From Cyprinodon diabolis (Eukaryota > Chordata > Actinopteri > Cyprinodontiformes > Cyprinodontidae), in contig CM060065.1 of the NCBI GenBank assembly GCA_030533445.1, forward strand, positions 8,202,474 through 8,266,473: 64,000 bases of DNA. Direction: 5' to 3'. Within the stretch, counting starts at the first letter, position 1. Each line of letters starts with the position of its first letter. Below are positions 51,101 to 60,425 of this stretch, piece after piece. Under the pieces are notes generated by a model. That model had not been told where the DNA came from. It made no database searches and saw nothing but the letters and a program-made list of their open reading frames with translations. The position numbers and the translations under genes are program-made.

Positions 51101-54100
51101 AATTTTCTGCAGCGCCGGACTGTCTCGGTAACCGCAGCCGGACAGCTCAGCAGCCGGTGAGAGAGGTTTACGTCTTTTTAATGACTTGGAATCACTGCGG
51201 CGCCGCACCCACCGCATCGCAACGGTAAGACCGGAGTCGGTGTGACCCGGGGGTAAGGCTGAAGGTTACCTGTTTATTGTGCAACAGTGATCTGAAAGAG
51301 ACTCATATTTTGGAAAGCGTCTTATTCTACAGCTTTTGTATGGGAGTGCAGGTAGCGTAGTAGCGCGCACGACCCATGTACGGAGGCCTTAGTCCTCTAC
51401 GCGGTCGACTCGAGTTCGAATCTGGCCGCATGTCTCTCCCCTTCTCTCATACCCCCTCTCCTCTCAACCTACTGTCAGTAAAAAAAACCTCTAGTGCCAT
51501 AAAAAAACTCAAAAATAAACAAAAAAAAGAACATGTATCGGTATGTTTTTAGCTACTATGTAGAAAAATTGGGCAGGATTGTAAACGTTAACCCATTCAA
51601 AAGAAAAGAGGACCAGAGGACAGACTAGGGCTGGGCGATAATTCAATAACGATATATATCGATCGATAGACGTGTGGCGCAATAGGAAAAAATAGGCTCG
51701 ATAAAAGTTCGATAAAGAAACGCAGTTTTCCTTCCTTCTCATTGTAGCCTAGCATGTAGGTTTATGCTAGTCACTACTTCCTCCCAACCAATCACAATCG
51801 CGGACCCAGGCATGGCGTCATGGTATATAAAATATGGTTTCAAATCTTTTCAATAATTATCGATATTGATCAATATGCATTTTTTTTTTATCGATAAGCT
51901 TTTTTTCTATATCGCCCAGCCCTAGGACAGACAGAGATTATGATAGAGAGAGACTAATAAACTGAGATATATATATCAGATAATAAGATAATAAGATTTT
52001 ATTTCTCATACTTTGGTTAATCCTTACAGTGTGGGTACAGTAATTACCTTGGTAATTATCTCAGGAGGTTTTGATCGGTGTGGCCCTCATGATCCCAAAG
52101 AATTCAGTCTAAAGCTTTCTCTTAAGACTGTCAGAGCTCACAACCTTAATCTTTAGCAGGAATTAATAATTGTTTTCTGAGGAATAATCTCTTTGAAGTC
52201 CTTTGGGCTCTGGTAAACCAGTAGAACTGGTAATAGAAAGCAATAAGGCGGTCTAGGTTGTGACAGAAAACCCGTTTAAACATGCCGCACGTGGCGGAAA
52301 TACAAGTTCTTGAAGCACAGTTTTACTTCAGAAGAATGAAGGAAGGATAATGCAGTCAAACGTTAAAAAGGATATTTGATCTCAGAGATTTGATATGATA
52401 GTAGAAGGAAATAAATATGACTGATGGAGGAGGATTGAAGACACAGAGGATCCAGGTTTACCTTGTAGCTGGCTACAGCCAGACGTGACAGGCCATCGAC
52501 ATAGGGACCCAACACTTTATGCTCCCTCACCTTCAGGGTTTGTCTGCCCCTGGACACACAGTGAAAACAGGGTGAGAACCCAGACAGACAACATGGTAAC
52601 TCTGTTAGTGGATGGGAGACTCTTCCCAACGATTAAAGCTCCCAGACTTTAGCAGCACATGGCTTTCTGACCTCAATTCTGCTACTCTCCTGAGGACTTC
52701 ATCATTTGTGGATCCCTGGCCACCGCACATATGGGTGTCAGATGGTGTGTGTCTTTTTGGGTCATTTTACCAAGGTTAAAGGTCATGTACAGAGGGAGAG
52801 TCAAAGGTTATGGTATCTGGGGCAGCAGACGGTGGCCTGAAGTCCTGATTTACTGCTGACCTGCTGGACTTAAACTGGCCTCAATTGGTGGCTGTGGAGC
52901 TGGCTGCTAATCTGTCCATCTACTGACCACCAACCACAACAAAGGCCCACACAATACACCACAACTTCTCTAAATCATCAGCTGACAAAGTTTAAATTAA
53001 TCACATCTTTTTAATACTAGATGATGTCTCAGAAAAAGTAATCCTATGACTAACATTATAGTATAGCAAATCTGTACTTTTTTAAAAATCAATTTAGTAG
53101 GAGAAACACAAAATAAGACACATAAAAGACAACAAAATATAATTTTTTTTTAAAAACACTGAAAAAAAATTGTTGTAATTAGGGGTGTAAATAATATCGA
53201 ATCGTTTTGTATTGATGCATCGATCCAACAGCCGACGATCCGATGCATCGACACGTCCGCAAGAGAATCGATTAATGTTTTTTTTTCCTCCGGTCTATTT
53301 TTATCCATTTGCTCCTGGGCGTAATTCTCCCTCCCATGCTGCGGTGGCGCTAAACCTATTGTGCCCCCCTACCTCGCTTCCTGGTTATACTCTTACAGCA
53401 GTGTGTTGCAGTAAGCTTGACATAGAGATTTTTAATTTATGCTCAGTATTCAAGCGTGGTCTGTGCTACACGCTGTGGGTCTAGATACGGCCGAGGCGGT
53501 GAGGAAGTGGGGGCGAGTTTAGTACGATGGCGGAGGGACATGAGGGCCAAAAAGAGCGGAGATCCAGGTGGAAAAAGGTTCCCAGCGTTCTCGCGCACCT
53601 CGCTCTTCTTGCTGGTCAAATTTCACGAGTTGTTTTCCCGCAATTTCGGTCATGAAAACAAAACAAGCCAGCCACCTGTCTGCGGTCATCTACAGTTTGG
53701 GAGAGGAGCAGCGGAGCGTCTGTGGAGCGGGCGGGGACGTCTGGAGCCGAGGTATTGCATTGCACTCATTGCACTGATTTTGTGCAGTATTTTTTGATGC
53801 AAGGCCTTTCAGAATCTATAACGCAGGGGTATTATTATTTTTCAGTGAATGAGGTTTTAATAGTAATAGATGGAGTGCAACTTTTCTACTCAAAAAAAAA
53901 TGCATAACGATATTACAGCTTTCAATGATTTATTTCAAATTTGAAACATTGTCTAGCCTGTAAGGTGTAAAAAAAAAAAAAATGAACCAATTAATCGAAT
54001 CGAAGTGTATTCTTGAGTATAGAAAATAATCGAATCGTTGGGTCAGGAAATCGATATTGAATTGAATCGCCATGATGGATGTGATTTACACCCCTAGTTG

Positions 54101-55509
54101 TAATGTTGAATCTGTAAATGAGAGACACTTGTTGCAGATAAGAGGATAAAATCTGATGAGAGCCTGGTGAAAGTTGGGTGGCTTCCTACCCCTTTGGGTC
54201 CAGCAGATCTCGGACCTTCTCGTTGTAGATCTCCATGTAGGACACCTCAACAGTGAAGCTCTCTCCCTCCCGCTGCTCCTCCTTGGTTCTTTCAAACAAA
54301 GCGCTGCAGAGCCGAGGAATCAGCCCCGGCTGGTCCACGGAGCCCATCATGGTGTACGACTTCCCTGAACCTGGAACCAAGAGAAATGAAGGTATTAAGG
54401 AGCCTAACTGCTCCTGCTCGACTAAACCGCTCACCATTTACACAAAGCAGAACCAAAACACTCTGGTATGTATCGTTTTCAGATAAATATACCCTGTTTA
54501 TAATCTCCCCATTTATATTGAAAACATAGTCGTCATTGTAAATTACCAGTTTGTCCGTAGGCGAATATACAGGCGTTGTAACCTTGGAAGGCGTTATGGA
54601 GAAGACTTTCCCCAAGGCACTGGAACACCACCTCCTGACCTGTAAGGAGGTGCAGTTCATCCCACAAACAAATTAGTATCATTAAAATATAGAAACAAAT
54701 CTCGTTAAGCAGAAATTTCATAAATTCTTTATGTTAAATCAAAAACTGACCTGCATATTTCTCCTTCTCCGTCTCATCCATGGACCAAAAGCAATAATCA
54801 TAGGCAAAAACCTGAGCAAACAAGTGGAAAAAACAGAGGCGTTAAACACAGAGGGAATCTGGCTGCTGCTGCTGAGAGGAAAAAGAAGTTAAAGACAAAA
54901 TAGTTTCACTTTTAGAATATTTAGGAATATGCAGCTAAAAGTGAATCTAGCGGCAGACTGGATTCATGCTTTCACAAAGGAATCCTTTCACCGACATGTT
55001 GCTTCGCTGTGGTAAAACTCAAGATTTTCCATTGTTTCTAAATTCTAAATAAAAAAGAACTTCTGAGATTGGACTTAAATGAAAGAAGGGGTATACATAA
55101 TTATTTATAATAATTTCCCTGTAATCATTTATATTCAATTTAACCTGATATAAAATTCAATTAAAATCTTTCAGCAGTATAATCCTGAGCACTTCCTTTG
55201 TTAATTTCTTTAACTAGATGAGGAAAAACTGCTACTTTACTACTGTTAAGCCTGGAAATACTGACACACAGTGATGTGAAGTAGCAAACAATAATTAAAA
55301 GATATAAAAAAGAGTTTCTTAAGTTAAATAAAAGCTTAACTTTCAGATGACTACTTTGCATCACTGCCTGTATGTCTCCAAACTGTTCCTGAAGCTAGAA
55401 GTTAAACAGCTGTGCTTTTGTTTAACACAGATGATTCACAAAGCTGGAATCGGGACAGAGAAAGAAATGACTGAGTGTGTTGGTGTGTCCTTTTACCTTG
55501 GACTGATTC
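30826..55509 (-). CDS. kif13b: KIF13B homologue (kinesin-3 family motor), 34 exons, 5' end outside the window
   Basis: Plus-end-directed microtubule motor. Mammalian KIF13B (GAKIN) carries hDlg- and PIP3-linked cargo. Exons in transcript order: 55497-55509, 54751-54811, 54547-54639, 54190-54370, 52462-52549, 48822-48956, 45874-45986, 44948-45059, 44658-44870, 44464-44574, 44235-44369, 44023-44153, 41527-41613, 41212-41402, 40859-41138, 40595-40757, 40365-40520, 40124-40273, 39907-40032, 39644-39817, 39385-39542, 37443-37575, 37198-37353, 37016-37115, 36562-36688, 36417-36472, 36213-36337, 35833-36108, 35586-35738, 35261-35311, 34986-35136, 34219-34349, 31107-31665, 30826-31031. They total 5095 nt, giving 1697 full codons plus stop with continuous phase. 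Human KIF13B is about 1826 aa. The C-terminal CAP-Gly domain separates it from the paralogue KIF13A, which lacks one. The first coding exon(s), encoding the start of the motor, are not in the window. Confidence 0.95.
32496..33201 (-). mobile_element. hAT-like element family A in the penultimate kif13b intron
   Basis: Terminal repeats taggggtggaacggtt and aaccgttccatcccta bound 706 bp. Flanks catcctat (32488-32495) and cagcctat (33202-33209) match at 7 of 8 positions. On the minus strand it carries the same BED-finger N-terminus as 7620-7817 ([30 protein letters not shown]), ending early. Confidence 0.8.
33210..34218. other. kif13b intron remainder, no gene
   Basis: Degenerate repeat-like AT-rich sequence at 33400-33610. 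No exon was recognised between kif13b exons 34219-34349 and 31107-31665. Confidence 0.5.
36213..41138 (-). CDS. kif13b: kif13b central stalk and kinesin-associated domain exons
   Basis: Exon 40859-41138 encodes a charged coiled coil ([18 protein letters not shown]) then a Gln/Gly/Ser-rich stretch. Exons 40595-40757 and 40365-40520 hold [16 protein letters not shown] and [13 protein letters not shown]. Exons 40124-40273 and 39907-40032 carry the kinesin-3 signature [19 protein letters not shown] and [12 protein letters not shown]. Exons 39644-39817 and 39385-39542 give a C2-like segment ([18 protein letters not shown]). Exons 37443-37575, 37198-37353, 37016-37115, 36562-36688, 36417-36472 and 36213-36337 match the DUF3694-type region and beyond ([37 protein letters not shown]). 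In mammals this region includes the MAGUK-binding stalk. The last of these exons has a tandem CAGCAG acceptor at 36335-36340. Confidence 0.92.
37625..37870. repeat. Interspersed repeat fragment
   Basis: tcagtttatttataaagcac followed by aaaaccagctgattgcacca and caagtcaatgacttt resembles a very common teleost dispersed repeat. The assignment is from general familiarity only. Confidence 0.4.
37909..38566 (+). mobile_element. hAT-like element family B, 658-bp copy in kif13b intron
   Basis: Starts tacgggtgtaaataata and ends gatttacacccta-type (cacccct-a). Flanks ctgcgtac (37901-37908) and ctgcatac (38567-38574) match at 7 of 8. The interior has the shared segment with [13 protein letters not shown] and an RSRAPRSS motif, without an intact transposase. 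Confidence 0.8.
38600..39320. other. Degenerate repeat-rich intron sequence
   Basis: At 38785-38830 the + strand reads [10 protein letters not shown], reminiscent of a BED zinc finger, and 38940-38990 resembles a hAT end. A Tc1-type KHGSGSIML remnant lies at 39266-39296. No exon. Confidence 0.35.
41212..44574 (-). CDS. kif13b: kif13b neck coiled coil and FHA-domain exons
   Basis: Exons 44464-44574 and 44235-44369 encode the post-motor coiled coil ([19 protein letters not shown]) and the start of the FHA region ([17 protein letters not shown]). Exons 44023-44153 and 41527-41613 complete the FHA domain ([37 protein letters not shown]). Exon 41212-41402 carries an acidic linker with [10 protein letters not shown] and [22 protein letters not shown] domains bind phosphothreonine peptides. 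The intron 41614-44022 starts with GC instead of GT and holds a nested transposon (41773-43286). Confidence 0.92.
41773..43286. mobile_element. Nested DNA transposon in the GC-AG intron of kif13b
   Basis: Outer ends tagggtgactag (41773) and ctagtcaccct-a (to 43286) are inverted. Flanks attagtta and ataagttt agree at 6 of 8. Inside, 42090-42870 has its own imperfect inverted ends (gcagcaggagcagca versus agcagcagaagcagc inverted), and 43110-43265 carries gaatcg-type repeats of another hAT fragment. Confidence 0.55.
44658..55509 (-). CDS. kif13b: kif13b motor-domain exons (first 9 visible exons)
   Basis: These exons encode the kinesin ATPase and microtubule-binding core. Seen in order: [11 protein letters not shown] (54811 down), [19 protein letters not shown] with the P-loop split by the intron between 54547 and 54370, [19 protein letters not shown] (54190-54370), [16 protein letters not shown] (52462-52549), switch [14 protein letters not shown] (48822-48956), switch [21 protein letters not shown] (45874-45986), [14 protein letters not shown] (44948-45059), and [20 protein letters not shown] (44658-44870). 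All catalytic motifs look intact. The introns here are the largest in the gene (52550-54189, 48957-52461, 45987-48821) and hold most of the repeats. Confidence 0.93.
45600..45795 (+). repeat. LINE/SINE 3'-end type repeat
   Basis: gggcccggtggcgccagtgt, agtgagccccagggcagctg and the end gtaaagcgctttgg ... aaaagcgctatacaagtaca match a widely dispersed teleost repeat whose 3' end resembles an L2-type LINE. It lies just outside the kif13b switch-II exon. Confidence 0.5.
46025..48815. other. Large kif13b motor-domain intron, no gene
   Basis: Apparently unique AT-rich sequence with one A-run at 46950. No exon, RNA gene or clear transposon was recognised. Confidence 0.45.
49035..49400. repeat. Dispersed teleost repeat with (ATCC)n end
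   Basis: (atcc)n at 49045-49063 is followed by caccctggacaggtcgccag, cattcacacacacactcaca, ggagtacccggagagaacca and gggccgggaatcgaaccca. These are hallmarks of a highly repeated fish sequence often attributed to RTE-type retroposons. The class assignment is from memory. Confidence 0.55.
49400..50835. other. kif13b intron sequence, no exon
   Basis: A TA microsatellite is at 49390-49440. Otherwise AT-rich DNA without recognised elements, except a possible MITE end around 50585-50760 (cacgttatgcgcaccgag). Confidence 0.4.
50839..51256. mobile_element. GC-rich MITE with inverted termini
   Basis: The left end ccccttgttcacactggctc is mirrored by gagtcggtgtgacccggggg. TAA lies at both borders, fitting the 3-bp target duplication of PIF/Harbinger elements. 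The interior repeats ggtgcggtgcggctc and has no ORF of note. Confidence 0.55.
51345..51510 (+). repeat. tRNA-derived SINE
   Basis: A B-box-like gagttcgaatct lies downstream of cgcacgacccatgtacggag, followed by the pyrimidine-rich body cgcatgtctctccccttctc and an A-rich tail. The same layout is seen inverted at 61683-61795. Confidence 0.55.
51626..51924. mobile_element. hAT-type MITE with perfect 8-bp target duplication
   Basis: tagggctgggcgata and tatcgcccagcccta bound 299 bp rich in atatcgat palindromes. ggacagac occurs exactly at 51618-51625 and 51925-51932. Confidence 0.85.
53180..54096 (+). mobile_element. hAT-like element family B, 917-bp copy with perfect target duplication
   Basis: taggggtgtaaataata to gatttacacccct-a, flanked by exact copies of gttgtaat at 53172-53179 and 54097-54104. 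The interior is collinear with 37909-38566 but about 260 bp longer (segment near 53655-53900). It sits in the kif13b intron between the exons at 52549 and 54190. Confidence 0.9.
54812..55496. other. kif13b intron upstream of VFAYD exon, no other gene
   Basis: AT-rich, unique-looking. No further exon was found between 54811 and the microexon at 55497. Confidence 0.5.
55497..55509 (-). CDS. kif13b: kif13b 13-nt microexon
   Basis: On the minus strand a long pyrimidine tract is followed by an AG-free stretch of about 40 nt up to accag. Then come gaatcagtccaag and a gtaaaa donor. The 13 nt give one base plus NQSK and join in phase 0 to VFAYDYCFW. This aligns with the GQPK just before VFAYD in human KIF13B as I recall it. 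The unusually long distance from the pyrimidine tract to the AG suggests a distant branch point. Confidence 0.65.
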
Positions 55510-56945
55510 CTGGTGATGTTGGGAATGTTGAGGTCCATGGGAGAATGTGGAAAGAAAGAGGAAAAAAGCAAATGCACGTTAACAAGGTATTCAGCTGTTG
55601 GCCATCCAGAACTAATAAACTGTATTTTTAGATCTGTCCTCAGCAGAAATGAGTGTTGGAAATGTCGACATAGCAGCACCGAGGCAACGTCTGAGCCAAC
55701 CTTTTCCTTTTATTCAGACATGCAGACATAGCTGGTTTGGTGGATTTTACTAAAATATATCTGAGCATGTTTTGTTTTGTTACTTTCTTTGGACTTTGCA
55801 GCCATATATTTGGAAAACATACATGTGGATCATTTGAGTTCTAATAACAAAAAACACGTACATTTATTAGCTGCAAGTGAAAAGGCTCTCACAAGGAGAT
55901 GCTTAAACCAATCAATGTGCAAGACATCTGCACGAGGGAAAAGTAGTCTTAATTTTTTCCCCGACTGCAAAAAGATTGTTTTTTACAAAACGTGATCTAA
56001 ATGGAAACGGTACATTAAAAGTCTTTTCTTTCAAAGCCTTTTTTCTTCACCTTAGCTTTAAAGTTCCAATGTAACCATTTTGGTAAAAAAAAATGTCACT
56101 GCATTAATTTATTATAAATATTATTTTTTTTATCCTTTGTTGTAATAAAACAAAATAAGTCTTTTATTATCAAAAGCATTATACAAAGATAATATGCTAT
56201 AAAATATTAGAAATGCTTTCCTTTTCCCCTAATAAAAATTAAATCAAAAGCATGTCTATTACTGAAAGGATTTTAAAGGGGAGAGGTTCTCTATGGCTCT
56301 ATGGGTTAACGCCTGTGGGACGGGGCGTCGGGGGTTGAGCTGCATGCTGAGAAAAGAAGATAGTACACAAAGTCGCACATGATGACTCTATAGAAAGTAG
56401 AAGAAAAGGAAAAATCATTCAAACTTAAAAAAGAAAGCTGTAGAACGATTTATTAAAAGGAAAAGAGGACCATCTACATACAGGCTCACACAGGCTACAT
56501 CATAAATGAAAATAATGGGATTATAAACCAGTGTCCAGCTGCTGATGTGGAAATGTCAAAGTGACCTAAATGGGTCAATTCTTGAGTAAAAATTGGATTA
56601 TAGACCTAAATCAGCTTAAGCCAAAAATAAAAATAAAAAAATAGAAATATTTTGGCTTTGACCAATTCTGCAATCTACTCATCTCTAATCATCTAAAAAA
56701 CAACTACAAGTCCCTCTTGGCATGGACAGATCTTAAACGGATCTGCTAATATCATGGCAAGGCAAGTTTGTTTGAACATCAAACAGCACAATAGAAGGAA
56801 AATAAATGTAGAATAAAAGCAAGTAAAGATTAAAAACATGATAAAGGCAGGTAAAAAAAAACTAATCAGTTGAACCACAAGCTTAAATCAATATTATAAT
56901 GAGGCAGATCTAAACTAATGGGACTTTAACTTTGACCTAAAATCT
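55510..56945. other. kif13b 5' intron, no exon seen
   Basis: I searched the minus strand for the kinesin-3 N-terminal VRxRPMNRRE and CVVD segments and did not see them. The first coding exon is therefore presumably beyond the window. Confidence 0.45.
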
Positions 56946-57338
56946 CAGGCTTTCAGCTCTTTTCCAGTCTGCTGGGAGTTTGTTCCAGATCAGTGGAGCA
57001 TAGATGCTGATTCACCATGTTTGGTTCTAGTTCTGGGTGAACAGAATAGGCTGGGACTAGAAGACCTGATTGGTCTGGGAGGTAGATCCACTGACAACAG
57101 ATCTGTTATATATTGAGGTGTTGATCTATTCAGTAATTTCTAGACTAACAGAAGGATTTTAAAGTCTATTCCCTGAGGTACAGGGAGCCAGTGGAAGGAC
57201 TTCAGAGCCGGGCTGATGTGATCTACTTTCTTAGTTCTAGTGAGGACGCAGGCAGCATCATCTGGATCAGCTGCAGCTGTCTGATCTACTTTCTTAGTTT
57301 TAGTGAAGACGCAGGCGGCAGCATCATCTGGATCAGAT
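56946..57338. repeat. Dispersed repeat leading into minisatellite, left part
   Basis: gtctattccctgaggtacag and ggagccagtggaaggacttc belong to a common fish repeat. From 57220 two units of the minisatellite (tctactttcttagttctagt ... tcatctggatcag) begin and are interrupted at 57338. Confidence 0.55.
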
Positions 57339-58702
57339 TAGGGCTGCAACTAAAGATTATTTTAAAAATCGTTGAATCGGCCGATTATTTTTTCGATTAA
57401 TCGATGAATCGGACAAAAAATATTTTTTTATATTAACCTCTTTATTCCAAAATAAACATTTTAGACGGAACAAACAAGCACACAAGTACAGGTTGCTCAT
57501 TAACTGTACTGTTGCAATATGAAAAATAAACGTTTGTGTTAAAACTACGCAAACTTACATGAGAAATGTAGCTGTACATCCACAAAATATAGGGTACTTT
57601 GTTTCATAAAGTGCATAAAAAGACATTTTTTGTTTCAACAAATGAGTTTTTTTTAGACTAGAAGAGTCCTGCCTTTTAAGACAGGAAAGTATAGCAGTTA
57701 AAGTTGCTACTTGAGAAAATACTTAACCACAGAGATAAAAATAGCCCTGTGATTCAAAGTATAAATTGTATTTGGAATAAAAATGGGAGAACTAGGGGTG
57801 CTAAAAAACACATCCTCCAAAGACAGATATTTACATGGGAATGTGGCAAATATAATTAATTGACTTATTACTGATCTTGCTTGATTTTATTCTGCTTTAC
57901 TTCCATAAATTGCAGGATCTTCTTTACTTTATCTTTGCCAGAAGATTTAAACGCCTTGCCCTCATAATTTGCAAGTTAACTTATTTATAAAGTAAATATA
58001 AACGCTGCTTAAGCTAATTCAAATGAAATTAAAAGTAAAATAAGTAGCCAACCTTATCACTGTCTGTAACCTACTTACAAGGTAAGGAAAGCATCAGATG
58101 AGCTACCTGAGAAACTAACGGTACGTTTCCCCTCTTTAAAACGAAACAAACATGATGGTTCCGTGCCATGTTAATTTGTTTTGACAAAAGTTGCATGTTA
58201 CGACTTTTTTCACTTTACAAAGCGCAGGCTATTTTAATTATTGTGATCAATTTGCGCCGGCGCATGCGCGCTTCATTTGCAGTCTGGACGCTGAAGGTAA
58301 ACATCCTGCGGCTCTGACTGCAGCGCTGAGAGGGAATCCTGCAGGAGAACGGGGTTGGGATGGGGCAGGCACCTCACGGCAGAGTAGGAACGATACATGC
58401 TTTCACGTAAGAGTCTCCAAAAGCCGCCAGTGACACCGTAAAAAGTCGCCAGATTTGTCACTAGTCGCTTTTTTGAAAAATAGTCGCTGGAGGGGTCTGA
58501 AAAGTCGCTGAGTTGGCAACACTGCACCTGCAGCACTGACTCGCTCTACCGTATTTTTTTTTCTTCCCCCGTTTCAGTCAAGTGGACGTGATGACGGCGG
58601 CGGCGGATGACGCATTAATTGCGCGACACAACTAATCGATGATGAAATTCGTTGCCAACGCTTTTAAAAGTCGATTTTTATCGATTCGTTGTTGCAGCCC
58701 TA
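57339..58702. mobile_element. hAT-like element inserted in a minisatellite
   Basis: tagggctgcaactaaa at the left and gttgttgcagccct-a at the right, with cgattaatcgatga-type subterminal palindromes. gatcagat is repeated exactly at 57331-57338 and 58703-58710. At 1364 bp it is larger than a MITE but shows no long transposase frame. Confidence 0.85.
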
Positions 58703-59365
58703 GATCAGATGCAGCTGTCTGATCTACTTTCTTAGTTCTAGTGAGGATGCAGGCAGCATCATCTGGATCAGCTGCAGCTTTCTGATCTACTTTCTTAGTT
58801 TCTAGTGAGGATGCAGGCAGCAGCATCTGGATCAACTGCAGCTGTCTGATCTACTTTCTTAGTTCTAGTGAGGACGCAGGAGTATCATCTGGATCAGCTG
58901 CAGCTTTCTGATCTACTTTCTTAGTTTCTAGTGAGGATGCAGGCAGCAGCATCTGGATCAACTGCAGCTGTCTGATCTACTTTCTTAGTTCTAGTGAGGA
59001 CGCAGGAGTATCATCTGGATCAGCTGCAGCTTTCTGATCTACTTTCTTAGTTTCTAGTGAGGATGCAGGCAGCATCATCTGGATCAGCTGCAGCTTTCTG
59101 ATCTACTTCTTAGTTTCTAGTGAGGATGCAGGCAGCAGCATCTGGATCAACTGCAGCTGTCTGATCTACTTTCTTAGTTCTAGTGAGGACGCAGGAGTAT
59201 CATCTGGATCAGCTGCAGCTTTCTGGTCTACTTTCTTAGTTCTAGTGAGGACGCAGGCAGCAGCATCTGGATCAACTGCAGCTGTCTGATCTACTTTCTT
59301 AGTTCTAGTGAGGACGCAGGAGTATCATCTGCATCAGCTGCAGCTGTCTGATCTACTTTAAAGAC
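58703..59365. repeat. Minisatellite, about 60-62 bp unit, roughly 11 units
   Basis: Units of the form tctgatctactttcttagtt / tctagtgaggacgcaggcag / catctggatcagctgcagct repeat in head-to-tail order with small indels (cagcatcat, cagcagcat and agtatcat variants alternate). Confidence 0.85.
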
Positions 59366-59804
59366 AGACCTATAAAGACACATTTGCTGTAATCATTTCT
59401 ACTAAAGATAAATGCATGAATGAGTTTTTCTAGATCCTGCTAGGACATTAGTCCTTTAATCCTGGAGATGTTCTTCAGGTGATAAAAGGCTGACTTAGTA
59501 ACTGGCTTCATTTATCATCACTACAAATGTTTTACTACTGCAGATATTTTCATTTAGAAAACTAATACATGTTGTTTAATTTAATTCTGTTATCAAACAG
59601 TCTGACAGAAATGACCACCTACTGTGTTGCAGAGTGAGATCGTCTACACTCAGAATCTGTTAGACCTGAACTGTTAACTAGGGCTGATTACCCTGAGTAA
59701 AATGACAAAACTAGTTCTTAGAATTACCTTACCAACCCACAGCTGTGTTGTGTAACGCCCTGGTTAATCACGGCACAATGAAGGTACCAAGTATCTGAAT
59801 AACG

Positions 59805-60425
59805 GAAGTTTTTAAAGTCGTAGGGAAGCGGCTGTTCCAACCGTTGCATTTCTGAATTCTCCCGAGTGGTGCACGACTTTACACAAGTAAATAAAGTGAA
59901 TGCGATTGGTTGTTTGTCAAGGGGGCGGGATTGTTGTAGCAGAAGGTTTGCAGTTTGGTTGTGGATGGTTTGTTGGAAGCATCTTTGCTAACCAGTTAGC
60001 AACTTAGTGCTAGTAGGTTCCCAATGGGAAATTCCATTGGGACCAAGTAGCACTAAATTGGTGACTTAGAAACGACACTGTCAAGGAACGCTATGGACAG
60101 AGGAAACATGCAAGAGGAGGAGAGTTTAGTGTCGGAGGTAGTGGATGAGTCTCTTACATGTTTGAGTCCTTGCCTCGCAACGCTGCCAGTTCTGTTAGCT
60201 CTACGCCTGCTGAAGACACAGACGTCCATCCCCGTGAACACTGGGATGGAACTCAATTGGAAAGGAAATGATGATTCTTATTTCAACCGTTGCGTATATT
60301 AGCTGCAACATATGAATCAAGATGCTACGACTGAAAAAATTTGATTGACAGATGACTGTTGATATATGATTGGCCGAAATTAGGTGTACAAGCTGTTGTA
60401 TAACTAACTGGCCTGCATAAGATAA
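59805..60425 (-). mobile_element. Composite repeat unit, third copy, inverted and truncated
   Basis: tttttaaagtcgtagggaag (59810) marks one terminus. The unit then runs in reverse relative to 3404-4280 to about gcctgcataag (60420), lacking the other terminus and the surrounding Tc1 remnant, and with an internal deletion after gatgagtctc. Confidence 0.65.
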
